NCBI RefSeq assembly: GCF_007859075.1 | Contig: NZ_VOAK01000021.1 | Location: forward strand, 62,001 to 126,000 | Direction: 5' to 3' | DNA: 64,000 bases | From: Gemmobacter aquaticus | Lineage (GTDB): Bacteria > Pseudomonadota > Alphaproteobacteria > Rhodobacterales > Rhodobacteraceae | Shown here: positions 16,560-24,655 of the stretch, piece after piece | Layout: the number at the start of each line of letters is the position of its first letter | Numbering within the stretch: position 1 is the stretch's first letter | The notes under the pieces: model-generated | The model's input: only the letters and a program-made list of their open reading frames with translations | Database searches by the model: none | What the model was told of the DNA's origin: nothing | Program-made: the position numbers and the translations under genes

Positions 16560-16644
16560 GCCCAGATGGCGGAATTGGTAGACGCGCTGGTTTCAGGTAC
16601 CAGTGCCGCAAGGCGTGGAGGTTCGAGTCCTCTTCTGGGCACCA
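16560..16644 (+). tRNA. tRNA-Leu (CAG), copy 2
   Basis: Base-for-base the same 85-nt tRNA as copy 1, including encoded CCA and anticodon CAG. The nine bases just upstream (CACGACATC) are shared with copy 1 as well, whereas sequence beyond that differs, which points to a local duplication of the tRNA unit. Confidence 0.97.
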
Positions 16645-16650
16645 TCATCC

Positions 16651-16681
16651 AAGGCGCGGACCCGACCGGGTGCCGCGCCTT
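16651..16681 (+). terminator. terminator after second tRNA-Leu
   Basis: AAGGCGCGG (16651-16659) pairs with CCGCGCCTT (16673-16681), followed by TGGTTTTCT. It separates the tRNA from rnd. Confidence 0.75.
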
Positions 16682-16754
16682 TGGTTTTCTCGCGCGATTG
16701 ACCGCGCGCACCTGCAGGTCTATCCCCTGCGGGAACAGCCGGCGGAGGCCCCTC

Positions 16755-17369
16755 GTGACGATTTACCTGCACAAGAACGATTTGCCCGACGGGCTGGACC
16801 TTGGCCCTGTGGTGGCCATCGACACCGAGACGATGGGTCTGGACCCGCGCCGCGACCGTCTTTGCGTGGTGCAACTGTCGTCCGGGAATGGCGACGCCCA
16901 TCTGGTGCAGATCGCCCGCGGCCAGACCAGCGCCCCCAACCTGCAACGCCTGCTGACCGACCCGTCGGTGGTGAAGCTGTTCCACTTTGGCCGCTTTGAC
17001 ATTGCCGCACTCAAGAATGCCTTTGGCGTGACGACCTCGCCCGTCTGGTGCACCAAGATCGCCTCACGCCTGATCCGCACCTTTACCGACCGGCACGGGT
17101 TGAAATACCTTCTGGCCGAACTGGTGGGCGTTGATGTGTCCAAGCAGCAGCAGACCTCTGACTGGGGGTCGGAGGAGCTGTCCGAGGCGCAGAAAGAATA
17201 TGCGGCATCCGACGTCCTTTACCTGCATCGTCTGAAGACCGCGCTGGAGGAACGGCTGTCGCGTGAAGGCCGGATGGATCTGGCACAGCGCTGCTTCGAC
17301 TTTCTGCCCACACGGGCAGAGCTGGACCTGATGGGATGGGATGAGCCCAATGACCTCTTCCACCACTGA
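16755..17369 (+). CDS. rnd: ribonuclease D-type 3'-5' exonuclease (short form)
   Basis: A 204-residue DEDD-family exonuclease. Exo I is AIDTETMGL (Asp23, Glu25), exo II is HFGRFDIAALK, and exo III is YAASDVLYLHRL with the DEDDy tyrosine. It consists of the nuclease domain only; the HRDC domains of full-length RNase D (about 375 residues) are absent, as in many alphaproteobacterial short homologues. The start is GTG at 16755 behind GGAGG; a longer reading would begin inside tRNA-Leu copy 2. It overlaps kdsD by 29 bases and heads the rnd-kdsD-lptCAB run. Its RNA substrate is unknown. Confidence 0.9.
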   Translation: MTIYLHKNDLPDGLDLGPVVAIDTETMGLDPRRDRLCVVQLSSGNGDAHLVQIARGQTSAPNLQRLLTDPSVVKLFHFGRFDIAALKNAFGVTTSPVWCTKIASRLIRTFTDRHGLKYLLAELVGVDVSKQQQTSDWGSEELSEAQKEYAASDVLYLHRLKTALEERLSREGRMDLAQRCFDFLPTRAELDLMGWDEPNDLFHH

Positions 17370-18315
17370 CTTTCTGGCCATCGGCCGTCGCGTCATACGC
17401 CGCGAATCAGAGGCGCTGGACATTCTCGCCGATACGCTGGACGGCGGCTTCAGCGCAGCGGTCGATCTGATCCTGCAGGCGCAGGGCCGCGTCATTGTCT
17501 GCGGCATGGGGAAATCCGGCCATATCGCGCGCAAGATCGCGGCGACCTTCGCATCAACCGGCACGCCCGCACAGTTCGTCCATCCGGGCGAGGCGAGCCA
17601 CGGTGATCTGGGCATGGTCACCGAATCCGATGTGGCGCTGGTTCTGTCGAACTCGGGCGAGACGCCCGAGCTTGCCGACATCATCGCCCATACCCGGCGC
17701 TTTGGCATTCCCCTGATCGGGGTCGCGGGGCGCGAAGGCTCGACCCTGCTGCGGCAGGCGGATGTGGCCATCCTGCTGCCGACGGTGCCCGAGGCCTGCG
17801 AGACGGGCATCGTGCCGACCACCTCGACCACGATGACACTGGCCCTTGGCGATGCGCTGGCGATCGCGCTGATGGAGCATCGGCAGTTCACCCCCGACCA
17901 GTTCCGCATCTTCCACCCCGGCGGCAAGCTTGGCGCGAAACTGGCCACCGTGCGCCAGTTAATGCATGCCGACCTGCCGCTGGTCGAAGAACATACTCCC
18001 ATGAGCGAGACGCTGCTGACCATGAGCCAGAAGGGCTTTGGTGTGGTGGGCGTGACGGACGTGCAGGGTCATCTGGCCGGCATCATCACGGATGGCGACC
18101 TGCGGCGCCACATGGAGGGCTTGCTCTCGCTCTCGGCCGCGCAGGTCATGACCCGGCATCCGCGCACAATCGGCCCCGATGCGCTGGCCGAAAAGGCCGT
18201 CGCGGTGATGCAGGCGAAAAAGATCACCTCGCTCTTCGTGGTCGATCCCGAAGGGACCGGCCATGCGGTCGGGCTGATCCATATCCACGACTGCCTGCGC
18301 GCGGGCGTGGTCTGA
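17341..18315 (+). CDS. kdsD: D-arabinose 5-phosphate isomerase
   Basis: A 324-residue KdsD/KpsF/GutQ enzyme that converts ribulose 5-phosphate to arabinose 5-phosphate, the precursor of Kdo for LPS. It has an N-terminal SIS domain (about residues 30-175; CGMGKSGHIARKIAATFAS, LSNSGETPELAD) and two C-terminal CBS domains (about 205-324; MTRHPRTIGPDALAEKAV). Length and order match the family. Start 17341 overlaps the end of rnd; a second ATG at 17350 is also possible. Its location directly before lptC-lptA-lptB links Kdo supply with LPS export. Confidence 0.94.
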   Translation: MSPMTSSTTDFLAIGRRVIRRESEALDILADTLDGGFSAAVDLILQAQGRVIVCGMGKSGHIARKIAATFASTGTPAQFVHPGEASHGDLGMVTESDVALVLSNSGETPELADIIAHTRRFGIPLIGVAGREGSTLLRQADVAILLPTVPEACETGIVPTTSTTMTLALGDALAIALMEHRQFTPDQFRIFHPGGKLGAKLATVRQLMHADLPLVEEHTPMSETLLTMSQKGFGVVGVTDVQGHLAGIITDGDLRRHMEGLLSLSAAQVMTRHPRTIGPDALAEKAVAVMQAKKITSLFVVDPEGTGHAVGLIHIHDCLRAGVV

Positions 18316-18327
18316 TCGGGGGCGGCG

Positions 18328-18930
18328 ATGGACGGGTACAGCCGGCTGGTGGGATGGCTCAAGGTCGCGCTGCCGCTGCTGGCGCTGGCGATCCTGTCGA
18401 GCCTCTTCCTGCTGACCCGTCGCATCGATCCCGAATCGGCGATCCCTTACAGCGATGCCGAGATTGCCGACCGACTGCGCGAGCCCCGGATGACCGACCC
18501 GGCCTTTGCCGGAACCACGCGCGATGGCGCCATGGTTACGATCACCGCAGCCGAGGCACGCCCTGCCGAAGATGGCGGCGGTGCGGCCCGCGACATCCGC
18601 GCGCAGCTGGCAACGCCTGACGGCGCGCGATCGGCGCTGACATCGGCCGGGCTGCGTTATGACCGCACATCGGGCCTCGCGGTCTTTGAGGACGGCGTGC
18701 TCTTTTCGAACTCGCTGGGCTACGAATTCCGCACCGACAGCATGTCGTTGCATCTTGACCGCACAGGGGCCGAAAGTGGTGGCGAGGTGCAGGGGCATGG
18801 TCCGCTGGGACAACTCACAGCCGGTCGGATGGAGTTGCGCCCGGCAGAGGATGGCGCATCGCCGGATGCGGGCTATCTTCTCGTTTTCAATGGTGGCGTC
18901 AGGCTGATATACCAGCCCCGCACACCCTGA
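18328..18930 (+). CDS. lptC: LPS export protein LptC
   Basis: A 200-residue single-pass inner membrane protein of the Lpt bridge, which passes LPS from LptFGB to LptA. One N-terminal membrane segment (VALPLLALAILSSLFLLT, about residues 10-28) is followed by a periplasmic beta-jellyroll; GLRYDRTSGLAVFEDGVLFSN and VQGHGPLGQLTAGRMEL are typical strands of LptC. It lies 12 bases after kdsD and nine bases plus a short spacer before lptA. Sequence identity in this family is low, so the assignment leans on size, topology and gene order. Confidence 0.9.
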   Translation: MDGYSRLVGWLKVALPLLALAILSSLFLLTRRIDPESAIPYSDAEIADRLREPRMTDPAFAGTTRDGAMVTITAAEARPAEDGGGAARDIRAQLATPDGARSALTSAGLRYDRTSGLAVFEDGVLFSNSLGYEFRTDSMSLHLDRTGAESGGEVQGHGPLGQLTAGRMELRPAEDGASPDAGYLLVFNGGVRLIYQPRTP

Positions 18931-18957
18931 TCCAAGCAGTTGAGCCGAGGCATTTTC

Positions 18958-19446
18958 ATGGTCCGCCCGCGTCGTTTCGTCCTTTTGCTGAGCGCCTTCC
19001 TGCCCCTCGCGGCCTGGGCTCAGGACGCGCAGGTGGCCTTTGGCGGGCTACGGCAGGACACGACCCTGCCGGTGGAGGTCAAGGCCGAGAGCCTGACGGT
19101 GAACCAGACCGACGGCAGCGCCACCTTTACCGGAAACGTGCTGGTCGGACAGGGTGAGATGCGGCTGGCAGCCCAGACGGTCCGGGTGGAGTATGCGGCG
19201 GATGGCAAGTCCATCGCCAAGCTGCATGCAACGGGCGGCGTCACACTCGCCAGTAACAGCGACGCTGCCGAGTCGGACGAGGCGGTCTATGCGGTCGACG
19301 TAGGAACCGTACTGATGACCGGCAACGTTCTACTGACCCAAGGCCCGAGCGCCATTGCCGGACAGAAGCTTCTGATCGACCTCAAGGCCGGGACTGGTCG
19401 CATGGAGGGTGGGGTGTCGACCGTCTTCTCGCCGGGTGGCAACTGA
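18958..19446 (+). CDS. lptA: LPS transport periplasmic protein LptA
   Basis: A 162-residue OstA-like protein with a clear signal peptide (VLLLSAFLPLAAWAQ, cleavage before DAQ). The mature part contains the repeated beta-strand pattern of LptA: VKAESLTVNQTDGSATFTGN, VRVEYAADGKSIAKLHATGG and AGTGRMEGGVSTVF. It would form the periplasmic filament that carries LPS to LptD. The ATG at 18958 behind GAGG is chosen over a TTG at 18940. Its stop overlaps the lptB start (TGATG), giving tight coupling. Confidence 0.92.
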   Translation: MVRPRRFVLLLSAFLPLAAWAQDAQVAFGGLRQDTTLPVEVKAESLTVNQTDGSATFTGNVLVGQGEMRLAAQTVRVEYAADGKSIAKLHATGGVTLASNSDAAESDEAVYAVDVGTVLMTGNVLLTQGPSAIAGQKLLIDLKAGTGRMEGGVSTVFSPGGN

Positions 19447-20198
19447 TGCGGGATGGATCGGTTGAAACCCCCTCGCTTGGCCTGCAGGTGCGCGGCCTGC
19501 GCAAGAGCTATCGCAAGCGTCCGGTGATCCGCGACGTGACGCTGAACCTCAATCGTGGTGAAGTGGTCGCCCTTCTGGGGCCAAATGGCTCGGGCAAGAC
19601 CACTTGCTTCTACTCGATCGCGGGCCTTGTCACGCCCGAGGGTGGGCAGGTGCTGATCGATGGCAAGGACGTCACCGCCCTTCCAATGTATCGGCGCGCA
19701 CGGCTTGGCGTGGGCTATCTGCCGCAAGAGATGTCGATCTTCCGCGGCCTTTCGGTCGAGGACAATATCCTTGCCGTATTGGAGATTCGCGAGCCCGACA
19801 GCCACAAGCGGCGCGAGCGGCTGGAAGAACTGCTGTCGGATTTTTCGATCACCCATCTGCGGCGCGCCCCTGCGCTGGCACTTTCGGGTGGCGAGCGGCG
19901 GCGGGTGGAGATCGCGCGCTGCCTGGCCGCCAACCCCAATTACCTGCTGCTTGACGAACCCTTTGCCGGCGTCGATCCCATCGCGGTGGGCGAGATCCGG
20001 CATCTGGTGCAGGACCTCAAGGGCCGTGGGCTGGGCGTTCTGATCACCGATCACAACGTCCGCGAAACGCTGGAGATCGTGGATCGCGCCTATATCCTGC
20101 ACGACGGCCATGTTCTGATGAGCGGCACGACCGACGAGATCGTTCAGGACGAGACCGTGCGCCGCGTCTATCTTGGCCAGAACTTCCGGATGAACTAG
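19446..20198 (+). CDS. lptB: LPS export ABC transporter ATPase LptB
   Basis: A 250-residue ABC ATPase that powers LPS extraction with LptFG (not in this window). Walker A is GPNGSGKT (45-52), the signature LSGGE (146-150), Walker B YLLLDEP (166-172), and the H-loop lies in LITDHNVRETLE. GVGYLPQEMSIFRGLSVEDN is diagnostic for LptB. It begins within the lptA stop. In many proteobacteria rpoN follows; here the next gene is hpf after 276 bases. Confidence 0.96.
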   Translation: MRDGSVETPSLGLQVRGLRKSYRKRPVIRDVTLNLNRGEVVALLGPNGSGKTTCFYSIAGLVTPEGGQVLIDGKDVTALPMYRRARLGVGYLPQEMSIFRGLSVEDNILAVLEIREPDSHKRRERLEELLSDFSITHLRRAPALALSGGERRRVEIARCLAANPNYLLLDEPFAGVDPIAVGEIRHLVQDLKGRGLGVLITDHNVRETLEIVDRAYILHDGHVLMSGTTDEIVQDETVRRVYLGQNFRMN

Positions 20199-20424
20199 GC
20201 AGCATCTCGCCATTCGCAGGCGCGGTGGTCGGCACAAGGTGCGCCCAGCTTCACATGGCCGTTACAGTGGCAGCACGAGGGCATTGACAATCGCCCGCCA
20301 CCTGCCACCAATTGACCTTGATGCGTGTGATAACCGCCACCGGCTACACTTCTTCCACGGCAGTTTTCTGCCCTCTACCGGCAAGTGCCCGTCAGGCGGT
20401 CCCATGTAAAATTCATCAGCGGGA

Positions 20425-20445
20425 CATCCTGCATGATGCAGGATG
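20425..20445. promoter_or_regulatory. 21-bp perfect palindrome upstream of hpf
   Basis: CATCCTGCAT and its exact complement flank a single central G. It ends 29 bases before the hpf ATG, so it could be an operator or a 5'-leader hairpin. The rest of the 276-base lptB-hpf gap shows no ORF or clear terminator. Confidence 0.45.
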
Positions 20446-20474
20446 AGCTTTGCTGTTTTCGCGAAGGAGGAGCC

Positions 20475-21050
20475 ATGCGTTATCAGATCAGCGGAAAACA
20501 GATCGACATAGGTGAGGCGCTTCAGACGCATGTGAAGGCCGAACTTGGCGAAGTGGTCGAGAAGTACGCCCAGCGTCCGACAGACGCGATGGTGGTGTTT
20601 TCCAGAAGTGCGCATGAAAATGTCTGCGAGGCGACGATTCACCTTTCGACCGGACTGACCGCGACCGCCAAGGGGCACGCCCCCGAAATCTATGCTGCAT
20701 TCGAGGCGTGCAGGGAACGGCTGGACAAGCAACTGCGCCGCTACAAGCGCCGTCTGCGCGACCACCACAACCGCCGCACGGCACCGGTTGAATTCGACGG
20801 GGGTTCCTCCTATATCCTCGCCCCGACCGAAGAGCCCGAGGATTCGGAAGCCACACCGCTGCAGCCGATCGTCATCGCCGAGATGGAGACGAAGATTCCT
20901 TCGATCACCGTCGGCGAGGCCGTGATGCAGTTGGAGCTTGGCAGCCAGAAGATGCTCGTGTTCCGCAACGAAGGCCATGGGGGCGTGAATGTCGTGTACC
21001 GTCGGGATGACGGCAACATCGGCTGGATAGACCCCCGCAACAGCAAGTGA
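20475..21050 (+). CDS. hpf: long-form ribosome hibernation promoting factor
   Basis: A 191-residue long HPF. The N-terminal S30AE domain (about residues 1-105; RYQISGKQIDIGEALQTHV, then a basic YKRRLRDHHNRR linker) binds near the decoding centre of the 30S subunit, and the C-terminal domain (about 130-190; SITVGEAVMQLELGSQKML, VNVVYRRDDGNIGWIDP) dimerises ribosomes into 100S particles. The start follows AAGGAGG directly. A 21-bp palindrome precedes it. ptsN follows after 34 bases, the usual neighbour. Confidence 0.95.
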   Translation: MRYQISGKQIDIGEALQTHVKAELGEVVEKYAQRPTDAMVVFSRSAHENVCEATIHLSTGLTATAKGHAPEIYAAFEACRERLDKQLRRYKRRLRDHHNRRTAPVEFDGGSSYILAPTEEPEDSEATPLQPIVIAEMETKIPSITVGEAVMQLELGSQKMLVFRNEGHGGVNVVYRRDDGNIGWIDPRNSK

Positions 21051-21084
21051 AGCGCCCTGCGGCGCAGTTTGGACGACGACCCTG

Positions 21085-21549
21085 ATGGAACTTTCAAAGA
21101 TTCTGACCCCACAAGCCGTCAGGGTCGTCAGCCAGATGACCAGCAAGAAGCGCCTCTTTCAGGAACTGGGCGAGATTGCAGCCCAGGCCTATAAGCTTAA
21201 CGGATCGGTCGTGATCGACGGCCTGCAAGAGCGTGAAAGCCTTGGCCCGACCGGCGTGGGCCATGGCATCGCCCTGCCCCATGCCCGGCTGGAAGAAATC
21301 AGCGGCATCGTGGGCGTCTTTGTCCGGCTGGAAAAGCCGCTCGACTATGACAGCGTCGACCGCCAGCCGGTTGACCTGATCTTCGGGCTGTTCGCACCCA
21401 AGGATTCGGGTGTCGAACATCTCAAGGCGCTGGCACTGGTCAGCCGCACGATGCGCGATCCGGGGATCTGCGCCAAGCTGCGCGCCAACATTGACCCCGC
21501 AAAGCTGCATGCGATTCTGACGGAAGGCCGCAGTTCGGCTGCCGCCTGA
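21085..21549 (+). CDS. ptsN: nitrogen-PTS enzyme IIA
   Basis: A 154-residue EIIA-Ntr protein of the regulatory phosphotransferase system. The phospho-accepting His66 lies in GIALPHARL, and the family segments VIDGLQERESLGPTGVGHG and FGLFAPKDSGVEHLKALA are intact. It follows hpf by 34 bases. In many proteobacteria the two sit after rpoN, which is missing here. Its stop codon directly abuts that of the convergent sulfotransferase gene, leaving no room for a terminator. Confidence 0.95.
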   Translation: MELSKILTPQAVRVVSQMTSKKRLFQELGEIAAQAYKLNGSVVIDGLQERESLGPTGVGHGIALPHARLEEISGIVGVFVRLEKPLDYDSVDRQPVDLIFGLFAPKDSGVEHLKALALVSRTMRDPGICAKLRANIDPAKLHAILTEGRSSAAA

Positions 21550-22959
21550 TCAGGCAACGGGCGGGTTGGTCTTGCGCCAGTCCTTGAAACCGAACGACTG
21601 ATAGTCGCGCGCATAAGCCTCGCGCGCGGCATCCTCAAGGTCTGGGTCCCAAATCTCCCCCAGAGAGATCGGCAGGCCATCGTCCACGGGTCGATACTCT
21701 GGCGCCGCAACGCCGACCTCTGCAGCAAGCCAGGCCAGCCCCTCGGCCAGACGTTCTTCGCGCAGCACGACGTCGGGGATCTGGAACTGGGCAAATCCCT
21801 GCAGGGCGGCGGTCTGGCTTGCCAGGTGTCCGTCAATCTTTTGTCCGGTCTGGCCAGCCAGATAGATCCGCAGCCAGCGCAGGAAAGCGAGGAACCCGGC
21901 GCGCTGCGCAGCAGGTGTCACATCCGGCCCGACCGGCAGCTCAAGCCCATAGGCCCGCGTCATCAGCCGGTGCAGATCGTTGCGACCGCCCAGCACGACG
22001 CGGCAATAGCCGACATAGGCGCGCGGCAGCGGATGTCGCAGCACGGCAAAGCTGCGCTGGACGGGCTGGCTGGCCTTCCAGTCCCGCAACGACTTTTTCA
22101 CGAAGCCGTCGATCGTGCCGCCGCTGCCCACACGATCCAGCCAGTCGTTCACCGCAGCCTCGGGCCCGCCCCGCAGCGGCATGTGCAAAAGCCCCGCCCC
22201 TGCCGCCGCGACATAACCCGGGATGACCGGCCCCCGGCGCGGCTCAAAATTCGGGGTGCGTGCCAGGTTGAAGCGGTCGAGCCCGGCGAGCGCGACCACC
22301 ATATCCTCAAAGTTTTCAACCTTGTCCGCCAGCGGTTCGGGATTTTGCTTCTTCAACCGGGGGTCAGGACCTTCCAGCCGCCCCTTGACCCCAAGGAACC
22401 GGGCCAGGCCATTCAGCACCTCGGGGTCGGCGAGGTCCTCATAGTCGATATAGAAAGCCGTCTGCCCGGTGAGCTGCAACCGACGCATCAGATGCAGTTG
22501 AAACTGCTGGTTTGCGTCGAGATGCGCCTCGAACTCGACCGGATCGAAATGAGCGGTTGCCCGTTTCAGCCGCGAGGCATTGGTCAGGCGCCACTGGTCG
22601 GTCGCGACCGCAATCCGCAGGCTGACATAGCTTTCCAGCGGATTGCGCGTCAGGATGATCTTGCCGCAGGCGGGATCGTTCAACACATGCTCGATCACAC
22701 GCGCATCATGATCGTGAAAGCAGCGGAAGCCCGACAGCCCCTCGGTCTCGGCCCGCATGGATGCCAAGACAGCCAGCGGATCGGCCTCACGTGCTGCAAG
22801 GTCATGGCCAAAGAGGCTCTCGCAATTGCGCTTGCCCATGAATAGCGGATTGAAGACCTCCCCATGGCAGGTGACGCCTTCGAGCGCATTCAGACTTGCC
22901 TCAAGGAAGTTCGACCCGGTGCGCATGCCTGCGAACATGACGAAAGAGGTGAAGGTCAT
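21550..22959 (-). CDS. PAPS-dependent sulfotransferase-like protein, two-domain
   Basis: A 469-residue protein. The N-terminal half (about 1-215) is a Stf0/NodH-like sulfotransferase: the 5'-phosphosulfate loop GMRTGSNFLEASL (residues 11-23), the 3'-phosphate segment IILTRNPLESYVSLR, and the FYIDYEDLADPEVLNGLARFLG end. The C-terminal half (about 255-469) looks like a second sulfotransferase domain of another type (SFAVLRHPLPRAYVGYCRVV), but I see no clear PAPS P-loop in it. It is the last gene of a minus-strand series from galU, seven bases after the core-2-type glycosyltransferase, so a glycan acceptor is likely. The acceptor is not known. Confidence 0.85.
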   Translation of the reverse strand: MTFTSFVMFAGMRTGSNFLEASLNALEGVTCHGEVFNPLFMGKRNCESLFGHDLAAREADPLAVLASMRAETEGLSGFRCFHDHDARVIEHVLNDPACGKIILTRNPLESYVSLRIAVATDQWRLTNASRLKRATAHFDPVEFEAHLDANQQFQLHLMRRLQLTGQTAFYIDYEDLADPEVLNGLARFLGVKGRLEGPDPRLKKQNPEPLADKVENFEDMVVALAGLDRFNLARTPNFEPRRGPVIPGYVAAAGAGLLHMPLRGGPEAAVNDWLDRVGSGGTIDGFVKKSLRDWKASQPVQRSFAVLRHPLPRAYVGYCRVVLGGRNDLHRLMTRAYGLELPVGPDVTPAAQRAGFLAFLRWLRIYLAGQTGQKIDGHLASQTAALQGFAQFQIPDVVLREERLAEGLAWLAAEVGVAAPEYRPVDDGLPISLGEIWDPDLEDAAREAYARDYQSFGFKDWRKTNPPVA

Positions 22960-22966
22960 CGGGATC

Positions 22967-24655
22967 TCACTTCACCAGATGCGGACGGCTGCGCTGTGGC
23001 AGGGACTCGGCCGGTCGGGGCAGGCCGGTGAAATCACCGGTCAGGATGGGCTGCATGCCCTGATTGCGCAGTGTGGCCAGAAACTCGGCAAAACCCGCAA
23101 GGTCGATCATGCGCGGCACCTCGGTCAGCCGGCGCGCGCTGCGGGGATTGATGTCCTCCAGCAGCGTCTGCAGATGGTCCATCGGGTTCTCTGCGAACTC
23201 GGCCAGCGTCCAGATACGGACCCTGCCCTTGGCCGAAGGGCGGCGCAGCAGCGCAAGGTGGTCGGCCTCGATCTTCTGGAGGCGCGCCGCCTCTTTGCGG
23301 ATGCTGCCCAGATCGGCGCCGCTGCGGAACAAATGCAGCGCCCATGCGCCCGAAATCACCGCGATGCGGGCATTGTCGTCCTGCGCCAGATGCGCACCGA
23401 TTTGCTGCACATCACGCGGACCAAACTGAAAGCACTGACGTTCGCCCCGCGTATTCCAGATCAGGTTGGTCAGGAACGCCTCGGGGTTATAGTCACGCAA
23501 GGCGGCGCTGTCGGACACCGCGCCGTTGTAGATCGTCTCACCCCCCGCGAACTCGGCGCGTTCGGGCGCGAAAAGTCGTCCATGCACCCGCATGCCTGCA
23601 ACCTTGCCCAGCCAGGATTCGAAATCCACGAACAGCTCGGAAAAGCCCTCGAACACCGAATAGGGGGCGGCCGTCTCGCGGGCGCCTTGCGGATAGCGGC
23701 TCTGCATGTAAAGCCCGTGCCGCCCCGCCGTGCGCCGTTCAACCGCACGGGCGAAGATCCGGTCGATCTTGCCTGGTGCAGGCTCAGCCGCAGGTTGGCG
23801 CGCCAGATCGGCTGACAGGAAATGGTTGTAGAGCTTGTCGGCATGCGGCCAGATCTTGCGTGCGACAAAACAATCCGACTTGCGCAGAAGCTGCAGGTGA
23901 TCGTCGTAAAAGACATGTGGCTTGCCCTGAAAGTCGAACTTCGACAAGGTCAGTGACCGGCTTTCGACATTCTGCGAATAGCGCCGCACCAGCGTCTGGA
24001 AATAGGCCTCATCGGGGATCCACACGCGCTTGAAGTAGCGGTCATGGGCGGCCCGGTCGGGGCTTTGCAGGATTGCGGTCAGCGTTTTCCGGGTCAGGCA
24101 CCACCACTGGCTGCCCAGATGCGGCTCTATCCCCGCAGGAATGCGGCGCGCAAAGCCAAGGCGTCGTTGCAGGCGGACGTAGGCATCGAACAGCCGCCTC
24201 TGCTTGCGCCACGAGAACGGGAAACGCAGCGTGAAGCGCTCGATATTCAGCCCGCCCACCGTCCAGCCGACATCCTCGGTCGTGACGCTTTCGATGAAAT
24301 CGGTCTCGGGTCGGGCCGCGAGATAGCCAACCAACTCTTCAACGGGGCGCAGCGGCAGACAGGCACCAGAAGCGAGATAAGCGTGCTGGACATCTGGAAA
24401 ATCAGCAAGAAGCCGGGTCGCCGCGGCTTGGGTCGCCTGCACCAGCCCCCAGGTGCCCCATTCGCAGGCGTAGCGATCTGAAAAGCGGATGTTTGAAACA
24501 TCCGCAAGCGATCGCCGCAGACGTTGAAAGGCGCGTTTGCGGACGCGACGATCAACATGGATCACCACGGGGCAGCCATGATCTGACCAATGCCGCGCGG
24601 CATCGGCCGCGCGCTCTAGCGCGGTATGGCACAGCATGATGATGCCGACGCTCAA
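22967..24655 (-). CDS. core-2/I-branching-type glycosyltransferase with C-terminal extension (DUF5928-like)
   Basis: About 562 residues. The N-terminal half (1-270) resembles GT14 core-2/I-branching beta-1,6-N-acetylglucosaminyltransferases: IIMLCHTALERAA, VVIHVDRRV, HAYLASGACLPLRPVEELV and GSQWWCLTRKTL with WIPDEAYFQTLV. The C-terminal half (about 290-562) resembles the DUF5928 region of Rhodobacteraceae homologues; it contains NPRSARRLTEVPRMIDLAG and a sulfotransferase-like tail, with no function known to me. The start is probably TTG at 24655, whose TTGA overlaps the upstream stop; AAAGGGAA precedes it and there is no ATG before residue 7. Confidence 0.82.
   Translation of the reverse strand: MSVGIIMLCHTALERAADAARHWSDHGCPVVIHVDRRVRKRAFQRLRRSLADVSNIRFSDRYACEWGTWGLVQATQAAATRLLADFPDVQHAYLASGACLPLRPVEELVGYLAARPETDFIESVTTEDVGWTVGGLNIERFTLRFPFSWRKQRRLFDAYVRLQRRLGFARRIPAGIEPHLGSQWWCLTRKTLTAILQSPDRAAHDRYFKRVWIPDEAYFQTLVRRYSQNVESRSLTLSKFDFQGKPHVFYDDHLQLLRKSDCFVARKIWPHADKLYNHFLSADLARQPAAEPAPGKIDRIFARAVERRTAGRHGLYMQSRYPQGARETAAPYSVFEGFSELFVDFESWLGKVAGMRVHGRLFAPERAEFAGGETIYNGAVSDSAALRDYNPEAFLTNLIWNTRGERQCFQFGPRDVQQIGAHLAQDDNARIAVISGAWALHLFRSGADLGSIRKEAARLQKIEADHLALLRRPSAKGRVRIWTLAEFAENPMDHLQTLLEDINPRSARRLTEVPRMIDLAGFAEFLATLRNQGMQPILTGDFTGLPRPAESLPQRSRPHLVK

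Noticed and set aside
16334-16644. Phage or island attachment site at the duplicated tRNA-Leu
   Set aside because: Tandem tRNAs can arise from integration, but no integrase or mobile gene is nearby and the repeat is a whole tRNA with its own terminator.
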